This document shows, in pieces, positions 24,311 to 36,240 of a stretch of DNA of 64,000 nt. The position numbers and the translations under genes are program-made. Origin of the DNA: Glossina fuscipes (Eukaryota; Arthropoda; Insecta; Diptera; Glossinidae); assembly GCF_014805625.2 (NCBI RefSeq), contig NW_023998414.1, positions 9,107,795 to 9,171,794 of the forward strand. Direction: 5' to 3'. Below the pieces are notes generated by a model. That model was not told the DNA's origin. It was given only the letters and a program-made list of their open reading frames with translations, and did not search any database. Position 1 is the stretch's first letter. Each line of letters begins with the position of its first letter.

Positions 24311-24509
24311 TCGAATTACAATATCCTATCAAAAAGGGGAACGATGTAGGGAATGTGATAATACCCTCTATCATATCGGATAAATGGACGGATGGAAAAT
24401 GTCATGTTTTCGCCTAAAGGGCTTAAAAGGAATTAATAATAGTCATGAGCCAAAGTGTAACATTGTAAAGATGGCAGGTCTTTTATCCTAAACCGAAACA
24501 CATGTGCAC

Positions 24510-24540
<31 letters not shown>

Positions 24541-25106
24541 TATGACCAGTCAGTCAGAAGATGACCTTCGCACTTATAACACGATGATGGTTAAAAAGAA
24601 GTGAGGAAAAAGAAATAGATAGCGAGGTAGGGAGGTGTGCCCAATGAATGAGTGCAATGCCTTTACTGGCTAAGCACTCACTAGACATACGACCAAGAAT
24701 ATTCTCTCGCGTTTCTTGTATACTTCTCTACTTATAAGGATATGAATTACATTTTTGCTTACTACGTTGTTGTTAATTGACCGTTCAGTGAATTATTTTC
24801 TATAAATGCTTTTATTCAACAATAAGCAATGTGCGTAAATAACAAATCATTTCGAAAGAGAATTTTGCAGTACTTCATATAAAGATTAAATGTTGAGTTT
24901 TAATTGCCGCCTTTTTTTTTTGGCTTCTTTTAATTTGAAATCATTAACATTTCCTGGTGTTTGGGAACTGATTTGATTATGTGGACAAATTTGGAAAATG
25001 AATTTTTCATCTCAACATCTATTACGAGTAATGCGTACAAATAGTCGATATGTATGTTTATGAATTTTATACGAAATAATTGACACTTATATAAAGCATG
25101 CTATCG

Positions 25107-25138
<32 letters not shown>

Positions 25139-26640
25139 GTGATCAAACGAGAGAGTATGATGATATATTATTATTATTATTAATTTTTATGAAAACAAAT
25201 GTAGGCTATCTATCAGTTATTATCATAAATCCTAAATATATGTTATAAAATATTTTTATAGATTTCTTTGTACATTTATTCATTATTTTTTATGAGTTAT
25301 TTTTTTTTATTTCGAAAACAACAAAAAAATCAAAATTGCTTGAAAATAAGATTAAAGTGGCAAGATGTCATTGCGTTTATTAGGATTAAATATTGGTAGA
25401 CGAATGTATATAAGAGTAAAATGATGCTGAACAAAGGAAAGGACATTGTGTGTATTCATCTAAGATTTAATTTCTATAATCTAAATTTACAGTTAAGTTT
25501 AAGCCAAAACAATTTGTGGTTTCATTGTAGAGTTATTTATTTATTTTTTTTTTTTTTTCTTGTCCTAGTTTCGGTGACTTAATGTCATCATAAGGAAATC
25601 TATGTTGAATTTAGTCGAATTATGATTGTGAAGTAAAAGTGACTAAGGAATTTCTCTCCGGACATTTCAGTGGAACGCCTAACCCTATTGGACAAGTATG
25701 CAAACTATATTAGAAATACGACCCCAAGCATAGTCACAAGGTATATGTCATTAAGGACGACCTAATTGTAGACAATGTGAAGTAAAAATGATTCGATTCC
25801 GTTTAGTCAAAATATATATCCTTAAATGACCAAGTAAACTAGTTTCAATGTTTACTTGGTAAGCCCATTTAAAAAAAAAGATAAAAAAAAAATAAATAAA
25901 TAAATAAAAGAAAAGCTAGTCAAAATATTTGGTTATGCTCTTTTCAAAGTTAACTTGGGGCGGCTCTAGTTTTTATCTTTTCTATCTTTTTATTAAATGC
26001 TTTCCTTTTAGAAAAGATGAGAATTTTTTTGGTCATTCAAAACTAACTTTAGTAGATAATTGCGTATTTCCTGCTGGTATTATTTTTATTATACATCCGT
26101 TGCTTACAAGGAATATCCTTTTTAATCGCAAACATTAATACCGCCATAGCGGATTTCTAAAATAAAAGGGAAAAAATAAGAGAACAAAATACAAAACAGC
26201 ATATATATATAAGGTCTTTGCGTGAAGCAATCAACGAACCATTCATCTAATAAATAAATAAAACAGCATGTGTATCCTTCGAAATCGTATATCATGCTTT
26301 TAATAATACGTTGAAAACAATTATTTTAAGTTAGTTGCGTTCTTTTCTCTTCTCATGTAAATTACATTCCTTTATATTGTTTTTCTTTATCTTTTCGTGT
26401 TTTGACATGAAAAAAAAAAAAAACACTATTCTGAGAAAAGTTTTTAATTATAAAACATTCGAAAATCCTAACAATGTTTGTAATAGTAAATAGCTACGAC
26501 TTGCAAAACGTCTTCATTGAATTTAAAAAATTAAACCAAAAAAAGGTCATAAGTGGCGAGATTAATCCGATCACCGGTCGTTTTGGTTATCCCAATACAC
26601 ACCGTTAAGAATTCGATACTGAGCAATGGTCGTTTTATTA
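24311..26640. other. non-coding desert
   Basis: No gene is supported. It holds T runs near 24510-24538 and 25546, an interrupted CT tract (about 25107-25138), a TTA run (about 25167-25181) and an AAAT tract near 25890-25908. Confidence 0.5.
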
Positions 26641-26662
26641 TCCCGTTATCTGCATAAATAAC

Positions 26663-26715
26663 TGAGTGGATAAGAATCGTCGAATATCAAGTCAGCAGAT
26701 TCGCAGATTCAAATC
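26663..26715 (+). other. tRNA-like A-box/B-box pair (possible SINE remnant)
   Basis: TGAGTGGATAAG (26663-26674) resembles the internal A box of tRNA genes of the Ser/Leu type. GATTCAAATC (26706-26715) resembles the B box, 31 bp further on. The acceptor and T stems do not pair well, so this is not a functional tRNA. A decayed tRNA-derived SINE or tRNA pseudogene would explain it, but chance cannot be excluded. Confidence 0.3.
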
Positions 26716-26759
26716 TTACTGCTATAGAGAGTACACGTGACCGCGGGTTTAGTGAGCGC

Positions 26760-28259
26760 TTGATCACTGAACAAATAACATTTACCGATTACGCAATTAG
26801 TCCCTATATATATATATATATATTTTTCTCTCTCTCTCCTCACTTTTTCCCGACTTTTCCTCTGCCACCGTATTGCATGCATAGGAGCATTTGCGTTGCA
26901 GGTAATATTAAAAAAAAAAAATGAAATCCACCTAAAAATGGTATACTACACACATACATATATGTATATGTATATGTATATATATCTTGGAATGTCTTTG
27001 CAAATCGAAGAATTCAAATGGAATCATGTCAGATGAGTATGACGTTCTGGTTAAAACACAACGTGGAATATAAAGATTGACACTTTTGCAGCGACGTCTT
27101 TCAGGCTCAAAATATCCGTCTGATTGTTAGTAATTGTTATAGAACAAGTCAGCCCAACAAGTCTTTATTACAAAAATAAAATATATAAAGCAGATTAAAG
27201 GAATGCCTCATGTATAGCACTTTACATAATTGTCTCAATCATTCTCTTAATCTTCACATAGAATTGCTTCGTCTTGATGTTAACCATATATTGCTCTCTC
27301 TTGCTACCTTTATTTGTTACTCTTAGTTTTGCTCAGTTCTCTGATTTCCTTTTTCTGCTAAAAGTCAACAAATCAGGAGCAGATGATTCTGATGAGCTGT
27401 GGCCCATCTGACTATATTCCCTTTCCATTCAGCATCGTATATATTAAATAAGTCAATATCCGGCTTATAAATGAAATAATTTTAGAATTTTTTAGAAGCA
27501 AGATGGACGCCTTTTTTATTTAATCACTGGCGAGCAGCTTTTGCGAGCCGCTGCATTATTCTAATAAAATAGTTCTTTGTCTATTCTCACCAGCTTTTCC
27601 AACCAAATTTGCATCTCAAATATTAGTTAATATCTTATGTATGTATGTTTGTTCGAACTTTTTTTCCCATATAATATGCTTTTAGGTTTACAATCACGTT
27701 TAAAGTAATCTGTGCAAACTTTTTATCTTCACTACACGTAATCACGTTCTCCATAAAGTTTTCGTCATATTCTCATCATAGTCTTTTAATCGCCTTCTTT
27801 TTTTTTTCATATATACGATAACTTCTGAATTGTTTTATCAATTTTTTGGATTTTTAACGAGCACGTCCCTTTTTAACAATGCAACAAATAATTATTGCTA
27901 AAAACTTCATTAATAATTAACTACTTAATTAGTTAATACTTGCACTGACGAGGGGGACAACCACGCAATTCACTTAGTCCAGTAATCATTTGCACTCGTG
28001 TCTGATCAGATTATTAGCAGCTCGTAAATCGGAATTCGTTGCTTTCTAGTAAACTGTTAACCAAAGCAAGCCTGTGAAGTTGTTAATTGAGCGACTAGAA
28101 GTGGTTGTATATTTCAATTAAACTGTTTATCGAACATTATAGTGCAGCCGATTCTTTCAGTGCTAGATCGCAGTCATCTTGCTTTAGGTTTTTAACTAAG
28201 TGTTCATCGAATGTTCATAAAAATCCTGTCTTTTTATCTTACGATTATCTTTATCTCTT

Positions 28260-28261
<2 letters not shown>
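26760..28261. other. non-coding stretch
   Basis: No gene is seen. It includes an AT tract followed by CT (26803-26840), an A run at about 26909 and a TATG-type repeat near 26955-26984. Confidence 0.5.
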
Positions 28262-28308
<47 letters not shown>

Positions 28309-28343
28309 CTATCTATCTATCTATCTATCTACCTATCTATCTG
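28262..28343. repeat. compound (CT)n (CTAT)n microsatellite
   Basis: About 40 bp of CT dinucleotides passes into about 40 bp of CTAT tetranucleotides. The serine/leucine/isoleucine-rich open frames overlapping it (28105-28437 and 28211-28426) come from this repeat. Confidence 0.95.
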
Positions 28344-29439
28344 GTTTTTTTTTGTCTCTCTCTCTCTCTGTCTTCTTAGTTTCTTTTTGTCTTTCTTTCT
28401 ATGGTTTTCTTTCCATCCGACCTTAAAAGCCGTGTAATTGAAAGTTTTGTTTGTGAATGGATGGTAAGGCATTGCTATTTATGTAGCGTTCTCTTGAAAA
28501 CCGCCCTATGTTCGGCAGCGTTAAGATTGCCGTTTGCATTGCTCTTAGCCAATTTCCAAACGGGTTGCCTTGCTTTCTATGGCTAGTTTTAAAGAACGCT
28601 TTCAATTTGTAAGCAAAATTTTTTATTTTAATTTTTTGCTCTAAACTTTACACTCTGCTAATTTCAAATACCATAAATTCTAAATACCAATGCGTTTCAT
28701 ATATGTGGCAAGTATTATATGAAAGAAAACCCAATCGATTCTAGATTAAAATAAATTTGCATTTATTTATAGTTTCTTGTGCTTCCTTTTACAAATTTTA
28801 ACGTTTCTTGATTTGATTACTTAACATTTTGAACCACAAAATTTCTTGTGTGTGTGTGTGTGTGTTTTTTTTTTTTCTTTTTATTGCATATTTGGTTTAC
28901 AACTTATCGAAAAAGATAGTAAATAAATATTAAGGCAAAGTGAGCATAATAATAGAGGTTATTGTCCCTCTATGGGGATGATGATGTGATGTTGAAATAT
29001 ACGGAAAGAGACTGCATAAATAATGGAAGGAATAAAGTGCAAATCCAGTGTATGATGCCTTTTTGATCTACGTAATTCACTGCATTCATCTGGCACAGAT
29101 ATAGCCAAGGGATTTATTTACGGTATTATTCAAAATCAAGATCGGCATAAATAGTTTTGCCGTTAAAGAAACGGCGGGGGCATTAACAATGAAGTGAAGG
29201 GAATCCGTTTGATATTTTTGAAGCGTTTCAATATTAGAATTAATAGATATTCGCCATAATTATATGCCATAGGTCCAAACAAGTTGGAAGAGACCGTTGC
29301 ATAAAATGCATTTATATTTTAGATTAAGTTGAGATTCGGGACGAATAGATTCATAGAGCTTTTCTGGTTTTCACATCAGTTTCAATGCTAAAGTGACTTC
29401 AACGTGAAGAAATACAATACCGTCCTGTTTTTTAAGCTG
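28344..29439. other. non-coding stretch
   Basis: It contains a (TG)n tract (28846-28865) followed by a T run, and nothing recognisable as coding. Confidence 0.5.
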
Positions 29440-29700
29440 AAAGCCGCTTGTAGTACAACGGTGTATGAAGTTTGTGCGAATGAAGGATGGGCTTGAGCTA
29501 GAGCCACCTTTGATTATACACGACCGATTTGGAACCACTATTTAAATCGATTTAAATTTGCCTATCCGGTACACCGACATGTCTCGGCCGATCCGTATTG
29601 AACTACTTTTGCAACCCCTTTTTCCCCTCTAACGCCTTATTTTGAAAAGTCATTACGTATTCTGCGAAGTGGCGCAGTCTATAGGATTACTGTCGTTTTT
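29440..29700 (+). repeat. dispersed repeat family copy
   Basis: Family blocks appear in plus order: GAAGTTTGTGCGAATGAAGG, a CGACCGATTTGGAACCACTA block, TTTAAATCGATTTAAATTTG and CCTTATTTTGAAAAGTCATT. The last block is shared with 54475-54500 and 61306-61340. Confidence 0.55.
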
Positions 29701-32700
29701 TTACTGCCTTCGCGATATTAATGGAAATGTTAAGTATATGAAATCAGATATAAAATAATTGATATTTGGAAATAATTGCTAATCTCTATGGAAAATAAAA
29801 TATTAATGAATTATGTCATATTTCCGTTTGATTACACAAAGTTGTCTCTTTTTCATCTCCCCCCTGGCCTGAAGGTAAAATCTGAGAATTGATTTATTTG
29901 GTTTATTCTCCTTTTTACTTGTAGTCGTCGCTCTTTTACAAACGCAATAATCAAAGTAATTCAAGTCTGGCGAATTTCACCGTATTATGGTAAACAATAA
30001 CTATAAAATGAATTTATTAATAATAATATAGTTAAGGGTAAAAGTTCGACCAAATTTCCCACTATGCAAAATAAATTTTATATTTACTATAAAAAGTGAT
30101 AACGAAAATATCCTCACATTAAACGGGAGGGCGATACGCATGAAGCAAGTTGTCAAATATGTTATATAAACGAAAAATATGCAATTGAAACGCTTATGGG
30201 TCTTGGAAGTTCGCCGTAAGCTAAATAATATTTTTACTGCTTCCTCTTTATAAGTCCTTTGAATTATGGCATACGATAATTTGCTGATGCAAAAAAATTG
30301 AAATAAATGAATAATGATAATGAGGCAATGGCGTGCAAATGGGAGAATAAAAAAAAAAATAAAGGCTTTCAAAAACATATATATTTTTTTAACGGCAACG
30401 AAATACGAAATGTGGTTGTTAAAAAGGTGATCATGCTAAGGAATTTCTATTTTTCACTTTACAAATTACAATGAATTGCTTGAAAGCGAGAAAAAGCGAA
30501 TTAATTGAAAAAACAAAGAAAGCGAAAAGAAGAAAAAAAAAAAAAGAAGAAAATTTATTCACATATATGTTATACGTGTTTTCTTCCAAGCACCTTTGTT
30601 ATCTTTGAATCAATAGCGACTGAAATGTCGTGTTTCCGTAGTAAGAAGTCCTTCACACGACTTACCAAAGGGCTCGGCATCCTTGTTTACATGTTTGCTT
30701 ACAATATAAATTTCGTTAATATATGTGTATGTGAACTCTATAAACATGTACGCAACAAATTTAAGTCTTGTTTACAATTCAAATTAAGATAGTTTAAAAT
30801 ACATACATACATATACACCGAGAAAACATTGTACATCACACAATAAGCTCATCGGAGGATACACGGACTTCGCGGCTGTTGACAGACACACTACCTTCGA
30901 AGATTGGTACTATCTAAAAATCATACGGACCCGCGAGTCGTGGTCACGTCTATACGTCATCCATTGTAGATGAAATTTCGAATTTCTCGATCGTTTTGAA
31001 AATTGCATAAGCAACCTTAGTAAAACTGTACGATTGATTGTCGAAATATGATATGTCTCGTTTGGAGGTTGCGTGAGGAGTCAATGTGAATGATGATTAA
31101 AGTGCAGAATGCTAGACAAAGTTAGACTAAGATAAGGTAAGCAACTAGTAACTGATTAAGAATTAATTCTAGACAGGTTTGTTGCATACCCGTTGAAAGC
31201 TTTCATTTCGAACTGAGATCTGGGAGGATATAAGCAACCTGCACTTTGGAAAACCACATTACGTTGCCCGATAAATTACCCAAGACATCCGCGCTTTTTT
31301 TGCCTTATTCTAATGCGCAAACGTAAGTTTCGTTGCAACTAAGTTAACTCATACTTTTAGTTTAGTTTCTTGCTTAGCGTACTATTAAGCGCGTGACTGA
31401 ACTATTGTTCCAGAAAAGAGTTCCTTTAAAATAGCTATTTTGAAACGACTATTTCTCTTTCATCATGATAACAGTGTGCGCTGTAATAATAATTACCCTT
31501 ATGAATAAATATATCACTTGTCGTGTATTTTTCTTATATTTATTTTCTTTATATGATAAGAAGGTTTAAGTTTTAATATTTCATGGTTGGTGAGAGCAAA
31601 TTGACATAGAATTCAGCCTTACTTAATTTCGACCACATAGGTCTATTTTTTCATGAAAGGAATGCCTTTTGCACCGAAATCAATGTCGTTTTTGATTTAT
31701 TCTCATCAAAACGAGCGAATTGGTGTAAGGTATTTTTATGGTCGGCCTTGTCCTGATTATAATATTGTATTCTTACTTGTTTTCGCTCGCGTGTCCTTCC
31801 AAGCGAAGAAATCGTATCAATCTTAATGAAAAACTATCATCTATTAGTGCAAGCCCTTCTTCAAGAATAAATATTTACAATAATAAACATTTGTTGCTCG
31901 CTCATGTTGTTGTTATGAAAAAAGTAAAAATATCATGAAATGCAAAGTTATTATCATAAAGAACTTTTTTTAGTCTATCCATAAAACATTTTCTGCATAT
32001 ATATTTTCACTTGTTGCTATAGAATACATTACTACAACATTTTTTATATAATGTATGTTTGTGCTATAGTGCACTTGTATAAGCTCATATCCTTCATATC
32101 TTTCTATATTTTACAGGTAATTTGTTATTATTATTTTGTGTTTTTTTTTGTTTATTTCTTTGTTTCAACACAGTTCACTTTTGTACCACAAAATTGCTTT
32201 TAATTTTAAGTCTTGTTGAGTTGCTGGGCTATTAAGTCTTTATCCTCTATGGTCTACATGGGAAGAGATTGCGTAATTATCCTCTTCCTATTCACGTAGG
32301 ACTCTCATACCTAAGTTAGCATTATTCATTCATTTTAAAAGGTGACTTCAAGTTTAACCTGAAACCACAGGTTTTTATAAAAGAGTTCGGGGTTCATTTG
32401 TGAAGATTTTTTTTTTTTGCTGAGAATTGAAAGCACATTACCTGTGCAACACTTATAACACATGCATATATATAAACTTATTAACGTGTCTTTTCTTATT
32501 TAAAACGATGTCCACTTTTATATATTGAATTTTCCATAACGCATTCTAAGTATTAATCGACTTAAGCATAAAGTATTCTTTAATTCTAGTCTAATTTATG
32601 CGTCAAATATGCTGCGAGCATGACCGAACGTGTTACTTTACTAAGTCGCTCGAACCTATGCTGCTATTTTGTATAAAGTTTGTGGGATTACAGCAGTGAA

Positions 32701-33439
32701 CTAGTTTTGTGCAGATGGTTCATGATCTCTTCGCAAATCTGATAGACACCCAATGAAGCTAAATTTCAGATTTATACCGAAGACCGGTGCGTGTGTTGTT
32801 CCATGATAACTTTCTAACTAATTTGCACATTCGACAAGAGCTTCAGTTAATTTCACTAAAAATATTCTAGAAAGAAGTACATAGACATTTTTGTACCCTA
32901 CATCAGTTATCGCTCGAGCATTTACGAAGTTTGTGCGGACATACACAACATACAGACGGACTTGAAATTTTTTTTTTTTCGTTTATATTATTATGCCGAC
33001 AGATAAATCGATGTAAGCTTCCCTGACCATCTAGTTAGTCTTGCGGCAATTGGATTGTGACTGATCAATGCCTTTTACTTTGATCCCTAAATCTAAAAAG
33101 TGTCTTAAAAAAATTCCCTCCAATCCGAATACACATCTATTGTGTTTTTATGCACATGTGAAAAATTCCTGTTCAATCCATCTATAGCTTTCGATAATTC
33201 CCAATTTTTATTAATCGTTTCATCCCCCTTTCAAATAAAATATTTCGCCTTTCAATGTTTTAAAAGCAGAGAAAAAATGTCATTATCATGGACTCGTACA
33301 TCTCCATCCGTCTTCATTTTAATGCTACTTCCTCAATATATCAGCCTAGCTTACAATATGCTTATTCATTTACGCTACCGTGCGGAACTAAAACCATCTC
33401 TCTGATCCGCATAATTATCAAAAGGGGAAAATTTTAAAC
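29701..33439. other. non-coding desert with one repeat fragment
   Basis: No gene is supported; the 125-codon minus frame at 30001-30378 is low-complexity A+T. A fragment at about 32895-32960 joins GTACCCTACATCA to GAAGTTTGTGCGGACATAC, both of them dispersed-repeat landmarks. A less AT-rich patch at 30830-30960 was translated in the minus frames without a recognisable match. Confidence 0.45.
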
Positions 33440-33550
33440 GCAAACAATGGAGTAAAGATATTTGATGACGAATTTTTGTTAAGCTAAGTTAGTGTAGGGT
33501 ACGTATAGTGAATAAAATCCGGCGTTAGCCGAATGTAATTTTCTTTTAGT
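33440..33550 (+). repeat. 3' end of a dispersed repeat copy
   Basis: TTAGTGTAGGGTACGTATAG is followed by a decayed CCGGCGTTAGCCGAATG hairpin region and a T-rich tail. This is the same order as at 63692-63725. The body of this copy is not recognisable. Confidence 0.45.
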
Positions 33551-35689
33551 TTCTTTATGATTTGGTTATAATTTCTTTTATATATATATTGCAATTTTTT
33601 AATAATCTTAAAATCACCATTCGGCGAATGTTTGCACTTGTAAGCAAAAAACAATTTATTATGCAAAGACACTCATTTGCAACTTCAAATAAAAAAACAC
33701 TATGGAAGGAAGTTGTCCTCACAATTCGTGCAAGAAATTTTATTGTAAGATTAGAACATATGCGTATCCAGAGCGTAATAAGCCTATATAAAAAATATCG
33801 CTAATATCGCATGCTAGAAAAGTTAACTTAGTGAGAGATAAGGATAAAGCGTAGATTGCCAATTGTCTGATTCCCGTTGATTATAACCCAGTTTGTTGAT
33901 GGATAACCGAATTTTTCTATTCGTACTGATCAAGAATTTCCGTAGAACTAATGGAATCAGCGATACAATTAATTATCATCTAGTAAATTTTATAATGTCA
34001 TATAAATTTGTTTGCGATCTTAAAATTATGAAAACTAAATTTCGCCTGAGGCAGGAATGTATAGACTTGACCTCGACCAATTTTTTCTACCACTTTACCA
34101 ACTTCCTGCTCGAAGGTCACCGTACAGCAATACATTAACATAAGGCTTAACATTTAATCTTTACAAAGTTTCATATTTTCATTATGAGTAACATTTTTTG
34201 ATAAAGTTGTACAAGTATATACATTAAATAAAAATTTATTATTAGGTAAGGCATTATGCATTAGAATAATTTATGCGAAACTTAAGGGGGAGAGAAACAC
34301 AAGAAAGGAAATACACGAAATCCGTAAAAGCCGCAACAAAGGTCGGATGTAGATAGCATAAGTGAATTATAATTATAATGAGTTAAGTAAATCATATAAA
34401 GAAAAAATGAATTATAATAAAAAGGAAAACTAAAAGCATAACAAAAATTTAATTTATTAACCTTATTTTACGAAATTATTACAATTTCATATAACACTAA
34501 CACTAAGCGCCCAACGTCACGTGTACAGAATAGAGAGTAGTTACATAAGAAGAACTTACATAATCCCATATATTTATAACATTTAGACCCAAATTGCTGA
34601 GCACTAACCACAGGTACATATTTTGGTTTTCATGCAGTTGCACAATTCCTTTTTTGTATAAATTATGCTTACAAAACGTGGCTGGAAAGACTTATTACTG
34701 TTCTTGTTCTTCACGGCATTATAGAGTACCCGAAACCATCTTCATACATGTGAAAAAATTTCTCAACGCATTTGCAGAGATCGTCTCTCAAATGCATTAT
34801 GATGAAATGTTTTAAAAAGCTTCGAAGAATGCTGACGTAAACATGCATGCATTTCAGGCAATGCACATAAACATTTGTTGATAGAATTTAAATACGTTAC
34901 GGAACATATTTTCGTATATGGAATAACATTTTCGTACATGTTACGTAACCGAAAGAAAAAAAACACAAAAAGGAAAACTCCCATCCACGTCCTTCTTCTC
35001 AAAAATTAAAAAAAAAAAAAATGACATTTCGGTACTCGTATAACATAGTAAGGGCATGCCCGATTTTTTCTGCTTTAATAAAAAGATAACGAGACTGTAG
35101 GATCCCCGAGAGAGCATATGTGAAAATTTGGGCTCACAACATCCACTTCAGGGTATGAGTAGTAAGCAAAACATCCATTTTTCTTCTTTTTTTTTTTTTA
35201 GCTTTAGAAAATATATGTCTCCTTAGTTTATCAGTTTGTACAGTAGGCGTGTCCTACACTGATATCACCGATTTTTATTAATAACCTGCCTGCACTGTCT
35301 TCCAATGTTTCGCTTAATTTGAATTTGATACCTTCGGGTTTGCGATCAAATGACAAACGGAAGGACGGTTATGCTCAAATGGACTCGCTATTTGATATTG
35401 GTTATTAATACATAGACTTCGTAAGGCCTTTGAATTTTGTTTTTGCGCGGTACGAACTGAATATATTCTCATACGTTGCTGGAGCTTATAAAAACGAAAA
35501 GGAATAAATGCAAAGCTTTCAAAGGCAAGACGTAAAAGCAAACAGCGGAAAATTTTGTGTTCAAAGCCCATTGCTACCTTTATGAACTCGCTTGTTATGC
35601 GCCTGAGTAAGTTGCCTGGGATTTGTAAATCGCATGTAGCGTCATGTTATCATACAATTATATCAAGTTAATAATCCCGTTCCATTCAC
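33551..35689. other. non-coding desert
   Basis: No gene is supported. GTAAGGGCATGCCCG near 35050 and CAGTAGGCGTGTCCTACACT near 35240 recall short motifs of fly dispersed repeats, but the similarity is too weak to call. Confidence 0.4.
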
Positions 35690-36240
35690 TAGGTGCATTC
35701 ATCTTTCTATTCATTCATCTATCCCTCAAATTCTTACTCCGTCCATATGTCAATATCCATGCACAGTTCTTTCTTTGTTTGCTTGTCTATACACCTCTCT
35801 ACACAACCTCTCATGCAAGCTAGATGACCGCCCATGTGTTCGTTTAGCCGTAAATTTCGATCCATTACTTCACCCATGCATCCATATGTCTTCCTTCTGT
35901 TTACGAATTTCGCTGCTTACCCATCTTTCCTGCGCACGATATATTTGCCGTTTATTTCCTCCGTCTCCTCACCCATTCTTAGTCCCATCACTCATGTTCC
36001 TGCATATACCTGTCTATCTAATCGTTCTTCTAGCCATTCGTCTATCTATCTCCCTATCCACAAATCTTCCCCGTATTCATCCGTCTGGATTTCGATCCAC
36101 ATGTCCATTTACAAATGTCCCCATACGTCCATCTGTTTCTCCATGAATCTTTTCAACTTTCTCGATCTTCTGCCAGACTCTAAATTTCTTTTCTATTTGT
36201 CTTTCCGCTTCTCCATCCTTATTTTTCATTTCCATTGATA
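35690..36240. repeat. degenerate CATC/TCCAT pyrimidine-rich tract
   Basis: About 550 bp strongly enriched on the plus strand for TCCAT, CATCC, CATCT and TCTAT words without exact periodicity. It gives two overlapping long frames (35775-36146, 123 codons; 35834-36238, 134 codons) because stop codons are rare in such sequence. The frames show no domain and no splice context. I read this as an old, diverged tetranucleotide-type array. Confidence 0.5.

Noticed and set aside
30001..30378. 125-codon minus-strand frame
   Set aside because: Phe/Ile/Leu-rich AT-driven low complexity, with no domain or signals.
30830..30960. GC-richer patch with a partly open minus frame
   Set aside because: All three minus frames were translated; none matched a family I can name, and stops interrupt each.
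35775..36238. Two overlapping 123- and 134-codon frames
   Set aside because: They result from a stop-poor degenerate CATC/TCCAT tract.
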